This document shows, one piece after another, positions 34,676-44,721 of a stretch of DNA of 64,000 nucleotides; the stretch's first letter is position 1, and every line of letters starts with the position of its first letter. Below the pieces are notes generated by a model. It was not told the origin of the DNA. It worked only from the letters and a program-made list of their open reading frames with translations, and did no database searches. This stretch comes from Methanoregula formicica SMSP. Its GTDB lineage: Archaea > Halobacteriota > Methanomicrobia > Methanomicrobiales > Methanospirillaceae. Made by a program: the position numbers and the translations under genes. Where the stretch lies: positions 2,604,001-2,668,000 of the forward strand of contig NC_019943.1 in the NCBI RefSeq assembly GCF_000327485.1, read 5' to 3'.

Positions 34676-35122
34676 TCACTCCCCGGTTTTCAGGATAGTT
34701 TCAAGAATGTCTGCCGCATCCCTTACCATGGCCGGGCATTTCGTGACGAAAATTTCCTCATCCCGCGCCTGCGCATACTCCTCCGGGTTGCTCAGGTTGT
34801 ACCCGAGCAGCTCCGTGCAGTTGATGGACCCGTTCTTCTTCGTGAACTCAGCGATGAACGCCTGTGTCAGCGCCCGCGTCTTCCCGGTCGCTGCGTCGTC
34901 ACCTTCCACGCACTTGCCGTACTTCAGACCGATGACCATGATCGCGCCGGAGACCACCCCGCAGATGTTCCCGGTCTTCGATATCCCGGCCCCGAATCCG
35001 CAGGCAATCTTCTTTGCCGTATCCGGATCAAGCCCCAGTTCCCCGGAGAACGCGGAGAAGACTGAGGCCGAGCAGGTGAACCTCTTCAGGAACAAGCGGT
35101 GTGCATCATCGGCTTTGGACAT
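34676..35122 (-). CDS. C_GCAxxG_C_C family redox protein
   Basis: A 148-residue helical protein of the family named for its cysteine pattern. [30 protein letters not shown] and KYGKCVEG carry conserved positions, with CTELLGY and KCPAMV later. Members are thought to be redox-active or metal-binding; no reaction is established. It overlaps acr3, and its place in an arsenic island suggests a thiol or metalloid role. Confidence 0.82.
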   Translation of the reverse strand: MSKADDAHRLFLKRFTCSASVFSAFSGELGLDPDTAKKIACGFGAGISKTGNICGVVSGAIMVIGLKYGKCVEGDDAATGKTRALTQAFIAEFTKKNGSINCTELLGYNLSNPEEYAQARDEEIFVTKCPAMVRDAADILETILKTGE

Positions 35123-35168
35123 GTCACTTCTCCGGAATATTGTCCCGGTATTGCATTATAAAGACGCC

Positions 35169-35855
35169 TCACCGGGCCATCCGCTCTTCGATAACGTTCT
35201 CAAGGCCTTCGACAAATGCCTTCACTCCTTCACTGGCTTTTGGGTTTACGGCATTCACCGACCGCACCAGCTCCCGGATATGGAAAAGCCCCGAAACTTC
35301 CTTGTCGCAGGTCTTCCCGAGCCGGGGAGCCCGGCAGAAGTGGCAGATCCGAAGACCGTAGTGCCGGAGCTGTTCTTCGCTGATCTGTGTCCCGGGCAGT
35401 TCCGCGCTTGCCGCAACGGTAGAGCCACAGGGAGATCCCCGAAGTACCCTGACAGTATCGATTGTTCCGTCGTCACGGATTTTCACATCGAACTGCGGCT
35501 TCCCGAATACCTTTGCGAACTCGTTAATCTCTGGTACCCAGGTATTGTCCTCAAGCGAACACATGGTCGGTGGTGCAATGATATCTTCGTTGATCGCCTT
35601 TGCCTGCCGGAGGAACCCGGGGCCGAAACTGACGCCAAGGATAACCGGCTTTTTCTTCCCGATGACCGCGAGCGCGACATCCGGGTGGCGGACATAGGAG
35701 ATGTAGAGATCGCACTCCGGAAGGGCGAGTTCGATATCATCGGCAATCGGGCTCTGGATGAAAGGCGCCGGTATCCATTCCGTGGGGAACTTCTCTTTTA
35801 TGATCTCGAATGCCCGGTCGCCAAACTTCCCATCGCTTACAATACCGATCTTCAC
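35169..35855 (-). CDS. DUF166-family protein
   Basis: A 228-residue protein of a family found mainly in methanogens. The N-terminal MKIGIVSDGKFGDRAFEII looks nucleotide-binding; the second half holds Cys residues in RGSPCGSTVAA and ICHFCRAPRLGKTC, which could bind a cluster or metal. Function is unknown. It lies within the arsenic island, 11 bases from the permease gene. Confidence 0.8.
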   Translation of the reverse strand: MKIGIVSDGKFGDRAFEIIKEKFPTEWIPAPFIQSPIADDIELALPECDLYISYVRHPDVALAVIGKKKPVILGVSFGPGFLRQAKAINEDIIAPPTMCSLEDNTWVPEINEFAKVFGKPQFDVKIRDDGTIDTVRVLRGSPCGSTVAASAELPGTQISEEQLRHYGLRICHFCRAPRLGKTCDKEVSGLFHIRELVRSVNAVNPKASEGVKAFVEGLENVIEERMAR

Positions 35856-35866
35856 AGATATTCACC

Positions 35867-36955
35867 TCACCCCGCAAATGAACCGTAGATCAACCCGGCA
35901 ATCGTGCAGAAGAACACGATCAGCAGCACATAGGCGATGGTCTGCTTTGTCCCCATGAACTTCCGGACCACGAGGATGCTTGGCAGGGAGATGACCGGGT
36001 CCGCGAGCACGTACGCAAGCAGCGGCCCCTTTGCCATACCGAGGTCAAGGAACATCTTTGCCATCGGTACCTCAACGAGTGTCGGGAAGTACATGAAGGT
36101 CCCGAAAAGCACGGCGATCAGGTTAGCCATGACCGTATTATCACCAAGATACAGGCCGAGGAAGTCCTTCGGCAGCAGGGCGCTGATAATCCCGGCGGCG
36201 AAGATGCCGATGAAGAGCAGGGGGAAGATCTTCTTCATGAATGACCAGGTCTCCTCCAGCCATGCCTTCTGCTCATCCTTCGAGAACCATTTCCGTGCCT
36301 CGATCACGATCAGGAGGATGAGGAACGGGAGGAGGAGGAACCGGAGCGGGATGCCGATAAGACGGTTCTCCATGAAGATCGCCCAGGTGCCGGCGAAGAG
36401 GATAGCAACCAGTGTCGCGATAAACAGGACAACGTGCTTCTGGCTCTTCCCGCTCTCCGGTATATCGGCCGGACCGCACGCGCAGGCAATGGGGGCCGGC
36501 GCCGATGTGGTCGTTTCGGAAAAGAGCTTCGAGATGATCAGCCCGATCATGATGGCGAACGTGACGGAGAGGACGATACGGGCGATGGCAAAGTCAGCCC
36601 CGATCACGCTCCAGGTGAATGCAACGGCGAGGATATTGGTTGCCGGAGCCGTGTAAAGAAAGGCGATGGCCGGCCCGATACCCGCACCTTTCTTCTTGAT
36701 CCCGGCAAAGAGCGGGAGGATTGTGCAGGAGCAGACCGCGAGGAGGAGCCCCCCGATGACCGCGACCGGGTATGCCTTGTATGCCGGCGACTTTTCTCCA
36801 AGATACTTCGTGATCGCGTCCTTGTTCAGCAGGGCATTGATTGCGCCTGCGATGAAGAACGCGGGGATGAGGCAGGTGAGGACGTGCGCCGAGAGATAAT
36901 CGACAAGTGCCGCGATTCCCCCGGTAACACCGGTCAGGATCAGGTCTTCGTACAC
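35867..36955 (-). CDS. ArsP-like permease (UPF0718/DUF318)
   Basis: A 362-residue permease with eight to ten helices. The paired CSCTILPLFAGI and FPTLVEVPMAKMFLDLGM segments are family marks; a cytoplasmic Cys-rich loop (ACACGP) lies mid-way. ArsP members export trivalent organoarsenicals, which would complement the arsenite pump Acr3 downstream. The substrate here is inferred from context. It overlaps the preceding small Cys-rich gene by 16 bases. Confidence 0.85.
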   Translation of the reverse strand: MYEDLILTGVTGGIAALVDYLSAHVLTCLIPAFFIAGAINALLNKDAITKYLGEKSPAYKAYPVAVIGGLLLAVCSCTILPLFAGIKKKGAGIGPAIAFLYTAPATNILAVAFTWSVIGADFAIARIVLSVTFAIMIGLIISKLFSETTTSAPAPIACACGPADIPESGKSQKHVVLFIATLVAILFAGTWAIFMENRLIGIPLRFLLLPFLILLIVIEARKWFSKDEQKAWLEETWSFMKKIFPLLFIGIFAAGIISALLPKDFLGLYLGDNTVMANLIAVLFGTFMYFPTLVEVPMAKMFLDLGMAKGPLLAYVLADPVISLPSILVVRKFMGTKQTIAYVLLIVFFCTIAGLIYGSFAG

Positions 36956-37302
36956 GATGTGATGCTCCCATTGTCCAGGATCGCCCTGACAACTTTTTCG
37001 ATCTCCTCGAACCGGACTTCGGCCATACCATTCTTCTCAATCCCCAGTTCGGTGGCGATGATGTGGATATCCGGTTCAAGGCCTGCAGCGGAGAGTTTTT
37101 TGGTTGCACAACAATCCGTACACCCGTCGATGACGATGAGACGGTCAGATCCAGCCGCCTCTGTCCGCAGGGATTCTGCAGACTGCTTGCAGTTCATGCA
37201 CTGGAACATTCCCGGCTTTCGCTGCATCACGATCATCCCGGCCTGTGTCGTGAGTTTTCCGGTATTGGATACGCCGGAACAGGTTACCAGTGCAGATGTC
37301 AT
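36940..37302 (-). CDS. DGC-motif putative zinc-binding protein 2
   Basis: A 120-residue protein. VTCSGVSNTGKLTTQAG near the start and VIDGCTDCCATKKL in the middle show the Asp-Gly-Cys pattern that names the family; CMNCKQ adds another cysteine pair. The fold and function are unproven. It is one of two or three DGC genes in this island. The start is the ATG at 37302; upstream in-frame codons lie in the gene gap. Confidence 0.8.
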   Translation of the reverse strand: MTSALVTCSGVSNTGKLTTQAGMIVMQRKPGMFQCMNCKQSAESLRTEAAGSDRLIVIDGCTDCCATKKLSAAGLEPDIHIIATELGIEKNGMAEVRFEEIEKVVRAILDNGSITSCTKT

Positions 37303-37316
37303 GATCTCCCCCTCCG

Positions 37317-37781
37317 TTAACAGGTCCCGCTGCACCCGCAGCCGCACCCGTTCTCCTCCCCACCGGACTTCTTATCGGAAGGTACGACATTCTTTACGCG
37401 CCCCTCGCCCTTCCAGCAGGCGGAAACAACCTTCTCGATGTCTCCATCGGTGTAATTCTTCGAAGGGCCCTTTGCGATTCCCATCTCGGTCAGGACCAGG
37501 TGCTGGCCCGCAGCAACACCCTGTGCCCCGGCAATCTTCTTTGCGCAGAGCATCGGGCAGCCGTCAAGGACAACGACTTCATCCGCACTGAGGGTATTCG
37601 CAATCAGGTTCTCTGCACCGATCCCGAGCAGGGCAAGGCAGGCGATGCTGCCATACCCCTCTTCGGTCAGCTGCAGCGCTGCAAGGTTTGTCAATTCTCC
37701 GACATTCGCCTGTCCCGCACAGGGAAAGATGATCCGCTTCGGTTCGTTCGCCCCGCAGGAGCAGGTTGGTTTCCCGGTCAT
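37317..37781 (-). CDS. DGC-motif putative zinc-binding protein 1
   Basis: A 154-residue protein. FPCAGQANVGELTNLAAL and VVLDGCPMLCAKK match the DGC family; an N-terminal TCSCGA and a C-terminal Cys/Gly tail (GCGCGCSGTC) could bind several metal or metalloid ions. Four bases separate it from the thioredoxin-like gene. Its role in arsenic handling is inferred from position. Confidence 0.82.
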   Translation of the reverse strand: MTGKPTCSCGANEPKRIIFPCAGQANVGELTNLAALQLTEEGYGSIACLALLGIGAENLIANTLSADEVVVLDGCPMLCAKKIAGAQGVAAGQHLVLTEMGIAKGPSKNYTDGDIEKVVSACWKGEGRVKNVVPSDKKSGGEENGCGCGCSGTC

Positions 37782-37785
37782 GGTA

Positions 37786-38040
37786 TCACTCCATCAGCAT
37801 TTTCTTGATCTCGTTCACATCAGGAACCCGGCCTTCCGCCCGCACTTCGCCATTGATGAAAAGCGCTGGTGTCATCATCACGCCCCGGTCAACGATCACG
37901 TCGATGTCATCGACCTTGATGACCTCTGCGTTCATCTTCAGTTCATCCACTGCCTGTTCAGCATTCGAAAGGAGCCGCTTGCATTTCGCGCAGCCGGTCC
38001 CGAGCACTTCAATTTTTGTCATGGTCTTTTTCACCGTCAT
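37786..38040 (-). CDS. Thioredoxin-like redox-active disulfide protein
   Basis: An 84-residue mini-thioredoxin. The active site is GTGCAKCKRL (CxxC), with the cis-Pro region VMMTPALFINGEV. Such proteins reduce disulfides and may supply electrons for arsenate reduction. A second ATG at 38022 is also possible. It lies between the small helical gene and DGC protein 1. Confidence 0.87.
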   Translation of the reverse strand: MTVKKTMTKIEVLGTGCAKCKRLLSNAEQAVDELKMNAEVIKVDDIDVIVDRGVMMTPALFINGEVRAEGRVPDVNEIKKMLME

Positions 38041-38043
38041 TGT

Positions 38044-38313
38044 TCATTGTTCGTTCTTTTTAGTCACGTTCCTGTACTCTTCCATGAGTGCTTCGGCGTA
38101 GTGGTTCTCGACCGCGGGCGGGACGTAGTTGTACACATTCACCCGTTTCATGAGCGCCTCGCGAATCGCGGTCTCGCTGGTCAGGCCCTCTGCCCTGACA
38201 GCGGCAATGCTCTGATCAAGCATCGTGATCCCGGTCATGATGCCGTTGATCTTCACCTGACGGATTCGCCGGAGAGCATCCGCAGCGCAGCACGGTTTGT
38301 CTTCGTTTTCCAT
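38044..38313 (-). CDS. Small helical protein at the head of the arsenic island
   Basis: An 89-residue mostly helical protein with a Cys pair near the N-terminus (KPCCAAD) and no membrane segment. GIMTGITMLDQSIAAVRAEG and YAEALMEEY are the most regular parts. I do not recognise its function. It is the first gene of the operon, 27 bases from an ArsR-type operator. Confidence 0.72.
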   Translation of the reverse strand: MENEDKPCCAADALRRIRQVKINGIMTGITMLDQSIAAVRAEGLTSETAIREALMKRVNVYNYVPPAVENHYAEALMEEYRNVTKKNEQ

Positions 38314-38340
38314 CTCCGTTGCTCCGGAACATATTCCGAT

Positions 38341-38412
38341 ATTTCAAATTTTGTTGAAATAGCATGCACAGGGCAAGGTTATATATCTTGTTATTTCAGA
38401 TTATTTTGAAAT
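38341..38412. promoter_or_regulatory. Two matching 20-base ArsR-type operators around a TATA box
   Basis: ATTTCAAATTTTGTTGAAAT (38341-38360) and ATTTCAGATTATTTTGAAAT (38393-38412) share arms ATTTCA/TGAAAT and length. The first lies 28 bases before the divergent operon; the second overlaps the arsR start codon. A TATA element (about 38380-38387) lies between, placing the arsR transcript start at its ATG. Confidence 0.7.
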
Positions 38413-38821
38413 GAAACGTGTGACCGCATCCTGCTGCAGTCCGAAACGGAGGAGTGCTCCTGATTATGAAGAGATGGAGATCCCCGAGCAGATCCAGAAA
38501 GATCTCGAAGCGTGCGGAGGTTTTGAAGCGCTCACCAGGAGCATTCCCGCGCGATCGGAACTCGAAGAAGAGGCCAGGATCCATCACGCGCTCGCTGACC
38601 CGCTCCGCCTTACGATTCTCTATCTCATCAGGGATCAGCCGCTCTGCGTTTGCGTCATTAACCGGTTCATGCGCCTGGCAAACTCCAAGCTGTCCTATCA
38701 TCTCACGATCTTAAAGGAAAGCGGCCTGATCGAAGGCGAAAGCCACGGGAACTGGATCATTTATTCCATCACCGGACGCGGGCGCCGGTTGATGCAATGC
38801 ACAGAGAACGCGGGAAAATAA
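38411..38821 (+). CDS. arsR: ArsR-family transcriptional repressor
   Basis: A 136-residue repressor. The winged helix contains DPLRLTILYLIRDQPLCVCVINRFM and SKLSYHLTILKESGLI. The Cys pair CVC at the start of the DNA-recognition region matches the ELCVCDL-type arsenite site of ArsR; an N-terminal CC adds possible ligands. Binding of As(III) would release DNA. It probably controls itself and the divergent island 38313-33594 via the paired operators. Confidence 0.92.
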   Translation: MKRVTASCCSPKRRSAPDYEEMEIPEQIQKDLEACGGFEALTRSIPARSELEEEARIHHALADPLRLTILYLIRDQPLCVCVINRFMRLANSKLSYHLTILKESGLIEGESHGNWIIYSITGRGRRLMQCTENAGK

Positions 38822-38885
38822 AAAAAAATTTTGCAGGAATCAGTTCACGGCACCGGCAATCGTTCTGAGAACCGGAATTTTCTTC

Positions 38886-39030
38886 TCATCGATCTTGTAG
38901 ATCTTGTGGTTCGAGCAGTTTCATGAGCCGGTTCAGTTCTTCAACACGGGATCCCGTGATCTCAGCCTTCTCCTGCGCGAGTTCGTCCTCCCAGTCGCTC
39001 CGGAGGGGGCAGTCGGCAGGGCAGCAGCGG
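38886..39030 (-). other. Coding-like fragment without a clear start
   Basis: Read on the minus strand, codons from about 39030 to the TGA at 38886 give a plausible charged C-terminal helix region (CPADCPLRSDWEDELAQEKA, then ITGSRVEELNRLMKLLEPQ). No start codon is near; open codons further upstream run antisense to the DGC fragment at 39013-39423. This may be the remnant of a small gene broken by rearrangement. Confidence 0.35.
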
Positions 39031-39423
39031 GCAGCAAACCTGGTGGCCCACCGGCTCAGAGCGGACTCCACCGTACGGATCTGCCTGGGCGGGGCCTTCA
39101 CGAAAGATACCGGCCAGCGGAACCTCGTGCGCCGGGCGGAGAGGGTCATCGCCATCGAAGGGTGCTTCATCAACTGTTCGTCGCGGATGATGCAGGGCGT
39201 CCTGCCGGACCTGAAGCCGGAGATCGTCCGGGCCGATCTCATCTACAATCTCGACCTGCCGTTCGGGATCGATGAGGTGCCGGATGAGATGTTCACCATC
39301 TATGCCCACCAGATAGCGGAGCAGGTGGTCAGGAACTACCTGAGCGGATCCCCGGCATCGAATCCCTGCAAGAGTCCCGGGTGCGGGAGATGGGGGACTG
39401 AGTTGGGCGGGTTATCGTCGTAA
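39013..39423 (+). pseudogene. DGC-type protein, 5' end missing
   Basis: The plus frame from about 39013 shows a recognisable DGC-like protein: GQSAGQQRAANLVAHRL, then VIAIEGCFINCSSRMM, ending near CKSPGCGRWG. Upstream of 39013 the frame turns Ser-rich and unlike the family, and the only possible start nearby is GTG 39043, inside the conserved part. It therefore looks truncated at its 5' end, next to the minus-strand fragment at 38886-39030. Confidence 0.45.
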
Positions 39424-39717
39424 ACACGGGATCTTCCCGCGAGTCAGACTGCCCAAAACAAAATCCATTTTAATCGTTCCGTTTTCGAATCAGAGGCCAT
39501 TTTGGAGAATCGGTTTCCGTAGGATCGCACTTTTTGGCGAATTGGAGTACAGCGATTTGGAACGGGAGGGTTTTTGGAGATATTTCCCCCTACAGAGGCT
39601 GATATTGCCCCGGAAAAATGACAGTATAGGAACTCCCGGTTTGAGGATCTGGCTGGGATCGGGAGAGTGAGGGTGCAGGGCACTGGTGGATCCCATTTCC
39701 CTGAATCAGTATGTCCA
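39424..39717. other. Gap between DGC fragment and CRISPR array
   Basis: No gene, promoter or further repeat copy is recognisable in these 294 bases. It is the distal (old) flank of the array. Confidence 0.5.
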
Positions 39718-42700
39718 ATTTCAATCCACACTCCCGCAGGGGGAGTGCCACATTTTAGGGAATTGTTGCAGGCGTTGATCAACATTTCAATCCACACCCC
39801 TGCTAAGGGAGTGACCACGCGATCAGGTAATTCATAATCGGCCCGATAATATTTCAATCCACACTCCCGCGAAGGGAGTGACTTATGGCGGTCGTTCATG
39901 TGACGAGTGCCGAAGATTTCAACCCACACTCCCGCGAAGGGAGTGACTATTTTTTCAAATCTGTTGCGTGTAGATCCGGGGATTTCAACCCACACTCCCG
40001 CGAAGGGAGTGACTCGATTCTCGGGGCATGGTCAGGGAAGTGGGGAATTTCAACCCACACTCCCGCGAAGGGAGTGACTTCACCGATCCGCCATACGTCA
40101 AGGAGCTCTATATTTCAACCCACACTCCCGCGAAGGGAGTGACCACCGTCCTTCTCTCCCATCACGACAAGCGCCTGATTTCAACCCACACTCCCGCGAA
40201 GGGAGTGACTCCGGAATACAGCACAGTGCCCCCGGTACTATCCATTTCAACCCACACTCCCGCGAAGGGAGTGACTAGGAGATGACCCTAGAATATGGGC
40301 TTTTGATATTTCAACCCACACTCCCGCGAAGGGAGTGACTTCAGGAGTCGTTCCCGTACCGGCAGGTTTGTTCAATTTCAACCCACACTCCCGCGAAGGG
40401 AGTGACTGTCGAGCCACGACCGGACCAACAGGTAACCCGTATTTCAACCCACACTCCCGCGAAGGGAGTGACTTGCATCGCCCTTTGTTTCAATGGCGAT
40501 GGAATATTTCAACCCACACTCCCGCGAAGGGAGTGACGCTATTCGTGAACCACCTTTTATTGATGGACCAATTTCAACCCACACTCCCGCGAAGGGAGTG
40601 ACTGCCCCGCTCGTCAATGACCATCCCGTTGGAAAATTTCAACCCACACTCCCGCGAAGGGAGTGACTCCTGGTTTGACCGCAGTTTATCGTATTCTGGA
40701 AATTTCAACCCACACTCCCGCGAAGGGAGTGACTGCAAATGGCAGAGTATACCGAAAGATCGATGCAATTTCAACCCACACTCCCGCGAAGGGAGTGACT
40801 TCTTTCAAGCAGGGGATTTTATGGAGCTCTGTATTTCAACCCACACTCCCGCGAAGGGAGTGACTCAGCATGTCGGGGAGTTCCAGTTCAACCTCATAAT
40901 TTCAACCCACACTCCCGCGAAGGGAGTGACCTTTCGCTTCCGTGGATCTCAACTTCCCGAGGCATATTTCAACCCACACTCCCGCGAAGGGAGTGACGAA
41001 AAAATGTGTATGTGCATAATGGGTACTCTGTATTTCAACCCACACTCCCGCGAAGGGAGTGACCGCCTTTGTGTACATCGCGAACCCGAAAGAATCATGA
41101 TTTCAACCCACACTCCCGCGAAGGGAGTGACTATTTTTTAACCTTCACCGTTACGCGATCGCGGAATTTCAACCCACACTCCCGCGAAGGGAGTGACATT
41201 TTCAGGAGATGAAAGTACATGGTTAACGTAAAATTTCAACCCACACTCCCGCGAAGGGAGTGACAGATATAGATAATAAATCTGCACAATGAATTAAAAT
41301 TTCAACCCACACTCCCGCGAAGGGAGTGACTCATCAATCATAATATCACCCAAACATATTACAATTTCAACCCACACTCCCGCGAAGGGAGTGACCCTTC
41401 GACGGGATGCAGTCCGGTGTCGTGTATATTTCAACCCACACTCCCGCGAAGGGAGTGACGGATCAACCTTTCCCCCGCAAAGCCTGCAGCGGATTTCAAC
41501 CCACACTCCCGCGAAGGGAGTGACTTTTGATCACAGAGATATTTTTTAGACATCTGGAATTTCAACCCACACTCCCGCGAAGGGAGTGACTTCGTATGGT
41601 GGGGATGGCTTGTCATGCCGATAATTTCAACCCACACTCCCGCGAAGGGAGTGACCCCCATCGCAGTTTTCATCCCGGTCGCAAACTCTATTTCAACCCA
41701 CACTCCCGCGAAGGGAGTGACTCAGATGGACCGCCCCCTCCAATTGACGTAATAATTTCAACCCACACTCCCGCGAAGGGAGTGACGCATTACCCGCCCC
41801 GGAGAGGTTCGAGCTCGATATTTCAACCCACACTCCCGCGAAGGGAGTGACAGGTCCGGCCCCATCGTCCGGGCCGCATTCGTCCGATTTCAACCCACAC
41901 TCCCGCGAAGGGAGTGACGTTTCAGATCCCAGATCCGTTCATAGACTTTCGATTTCAACCCACACTCCCGCGAAGGGAGTGACGGATTGCTGCGAAGGGT
42001 GCCTTGAAAGAGTGCAGATTTCAACCCACACTCCCGCGAAGGGAGTGACGCCGTACGTGCCCGCCATGTACATCAGGAGCTTATTTCAACCCACACTCCC
42101 GCGAAGGGAGTGACTATGCGTCCCTGATCTTTTTCTTGTATCCTCCCTATTTCAACCCACACTCCCGCGAAGGGAGTGACCGCTTTCCTCGGTGGAATGC
42201 GGAAAAGGATGTGTATTTCAACCCACACTCCCGCGAAGGGAGTGACTCCACATATTGTCTGGTGTACTCATGGGAGATTATTTCAACCCACACTCCCGCG
42301 AAGGGAGTGACCCATTTTGCACACCTGTCTTTTGTTCGTCGATCAATTTCAACCCACACTCCCGCGAAGGGAGTGACTTTGCCAGCACCCGGGCCACGTC
42401 TGCATCTCGCAATTTCAACCCACACTCCCGCGAAGGGAGTGACTTGGCATTACTCCCGATTCAAATAACATTATCAAATTTCAACCCACACTCCCGCGAA
42501 GGGAGTGACCTGCAATGTTTCAAAGGTTGTTAGCCTTATGCAATTTCAACCCACACTCCCGCGAAGGGAGTGACATTGCGCTTTGCATCTCCCTGTATGC
42601 TACACTTTATTTCAACCCACACTCCCGCGAAGGGAGTGACTTAACGGTTTAGTAGATGCAACGCTATCTGTAATTTCAACCCACACTCCCGCGAAGGGAG

Positions 42701-44491
42701 TGACCTTTTTACTGGTTGTCATGACAATCTTTGTAATCAGATTTCAACCCACACTCCCGCGAAGGGAGTGACTTAAATATGTTGTACTAGAATCAATCTC
42801 TATAATTTCAACCCACACTCCCGCGAAGGGAGTGACCAGTGTTTCAAAGCTCTGGATCGTGCCGTGGAAGAATTTCAACCCACACTCCCGCGAAGGGAGT
42901 GACCTGCAATGTTTCAAAGGTTGTTAGCCTTACGCAATTTCAACCCACACTCCCGCGAAGGGAGTGACGTTACCATTCTTTTTCATCTCCTGCTCTAATA
43001 TAAATTTCAACCCACACTCCCGCGAAGGGAGTGACTTGCGATCATGCAGATTAACGCCTGCGCTGCAATATTTCAACCCACACTCCCGCGAAGGGAGTGA
43101 CTGAAGTGGTGGATGGATTCCACCGGACCCGCGTTGATTTCAACCCACACTCCCGCGAAGGGAGTGACATGGTGACGGCATTTATTGCACCATTCACGGT
43201 ATTTCAACCCACACTCCCGCGAAGGGAGTGACTTCCGGGGAATCGCGGATGCCTTTGCGGATCAATGGGGATTTCAACCCACACTCCCGCGAAGGGAGTG
43301 ACTAATACAAAACCACTTCATTATCTGTCTAAAATTATTTCAACCCACACTCCCGCGAAGGGAGTGACTCGGTGGTCTGTTGACCGGATCAAGGATGGTA
43401 AGCGATTTCAACCCACACTCCCGCGAAGGGAGTGACGTCTCTTTTGTTGACCGTATATCTACCACAAAAATTTCAACCCACACTCCCGCGAAGGGAGTGA
43501 CCGGGACCACCAGCGTTGCATCGCGCCGGTAATCAAAATTTCAACCCACACTCCCGCGAAGGGAGTGACGCTCCGAGATCGCGTTGCTGATCGTGGAGAT
43601 GCTATTTCAACCCACACTCCCGCGAAGGGAGTGACGAAAAGGAGGGAGAGGAGGAAGCGGCAGAAACAGAGTATTTCAACCCACACTCCCGCGAAGGGAG
43701 TGACTCACTCCTGCACAGCAGGCGTTGGTTATCGAACTATTTCAACCCACACTCCCGCGAAGGGAGTGACTTAGATGGGCAATTGTATTCACCCGTTCCG
43801 GATATTTCAACCCACACTCCCGCGAAGGGAGTGACGCGTTCCTGAAGACGGGGCCGCATGTCCTGACGGATTTCAACCCACACTCCCGCGAAGGGAGTGA
43901 CGGGGATCCTTGAGCGACTCGCTCCGACCTTGATAATTTCAACCCACACTCCCGCGAAGGGAGTGACTCCCTTGATAGGGTGCGAGTGGACCGGGTTGTA
44001 TATTTCAACCCACACTCCCGCGAAGGGAGTGACTACTATTGCAAGTATCCGTTTTACATCCATGAATTTCAACCCACACTCCCGCGAAGGGAGTGACTTG
44101 ATGAGCTCGGGATGTGATCTGGATGTTCATCGATTTCAACCCACACTCCCGCGAAGGGAGTGACGTAAAGTTTACTGTTTACGCGCAATCCCATTAAGAT
44201 TTCAACCCACACTCCCGCGAAGGGAGTGACTATTACGCTGAATACAGGGATTGGAGGGCAAAGATTTCAACCCACACTCCCGCGAAGGGAGTGACTTAGG
44301 TTCTAAATTTGTTGCTGTATAATTTCCAATTTCAACCCACACTCCCGCGAAGGGAGTGACTTTATCTATCGGTTAAATGGTGTGCAACATGGTATTTCAA
44401 CCCACACTCCCGCGAAGGGAGTGACTTTTACGTTTCCCTGGTTTTTAACCCTTAAATTTATTTCAACCCACACTCCCGCGAAGGGAGTGAC
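39718..44491 (-). CRISPR. Type I-C CRISPR array, 73 repeats
   Basis: I count 73 repeats of 32 bases and 72 spacers of about 32-37 bases. In the transcribed (minus) sense each repeat starts GTCACTCCCTTCGCGGGAGT, whose ACTCCC/GGGAGT arms form a hairpin, and ends GTGGGTTGAAAT, the I-C pattern. The three repeats at the left end (39718, 39784, 39851) read GTGGATTGAAAT, and the first two are degenerate, so the left end is oldest and the leader is at the right, next to cas2. Spacers at 42510-42542 and 42904-42936 differ by one base. Confidence 0.98.
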
Positions 44492-44721
44492 TGTAAAATA
44501 CTCGTTAAGTGTTCATGAAGAAATACCTGATGTATGTGCAGTAAATGAGAAATCCCCGAATAATAACAATTGGATTTTCCTTTACGTATTTTTTCGATAA
44601 ATCCTTAGATAGTTCAAAGTCCTTTCAAATCTTGCGGGGGATGGGAATCAAATAAATAGAAAACCGGAAAAATTTCCGCGAACCTTCGGGGAGAACCATG
44701 ATCGCTTCCGGTTCGCACGCA
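44492..44721 (-). promoter_or_regulatory. CRISPR leader
   Basis: 230 AT-rich bases between cas2 and the newest repeat (44460-44491). A TATA-like TTTATTTG on the minus strand lies near 44660. The side with uniform repeats and the cas1-cas2 genes marks this as the place where new spacers enter and precursor crRNA starts. Confidence 0.7.

Noticed and set aside
39718-44491. Self-targeting spacers against genes in this window
   Set aside because: I saw no match by eye, and a proper search of 72 spacers could not be done.
39444-44600. Many open frames of 60-180 residues on both strands with recurring peptides such as STHTPAKGVT or SLPSRECGLK
   Set aside because: They are translations of the CRISPR repeat; a unit of about 66 bases is divisible by three, so frames persist through the array.
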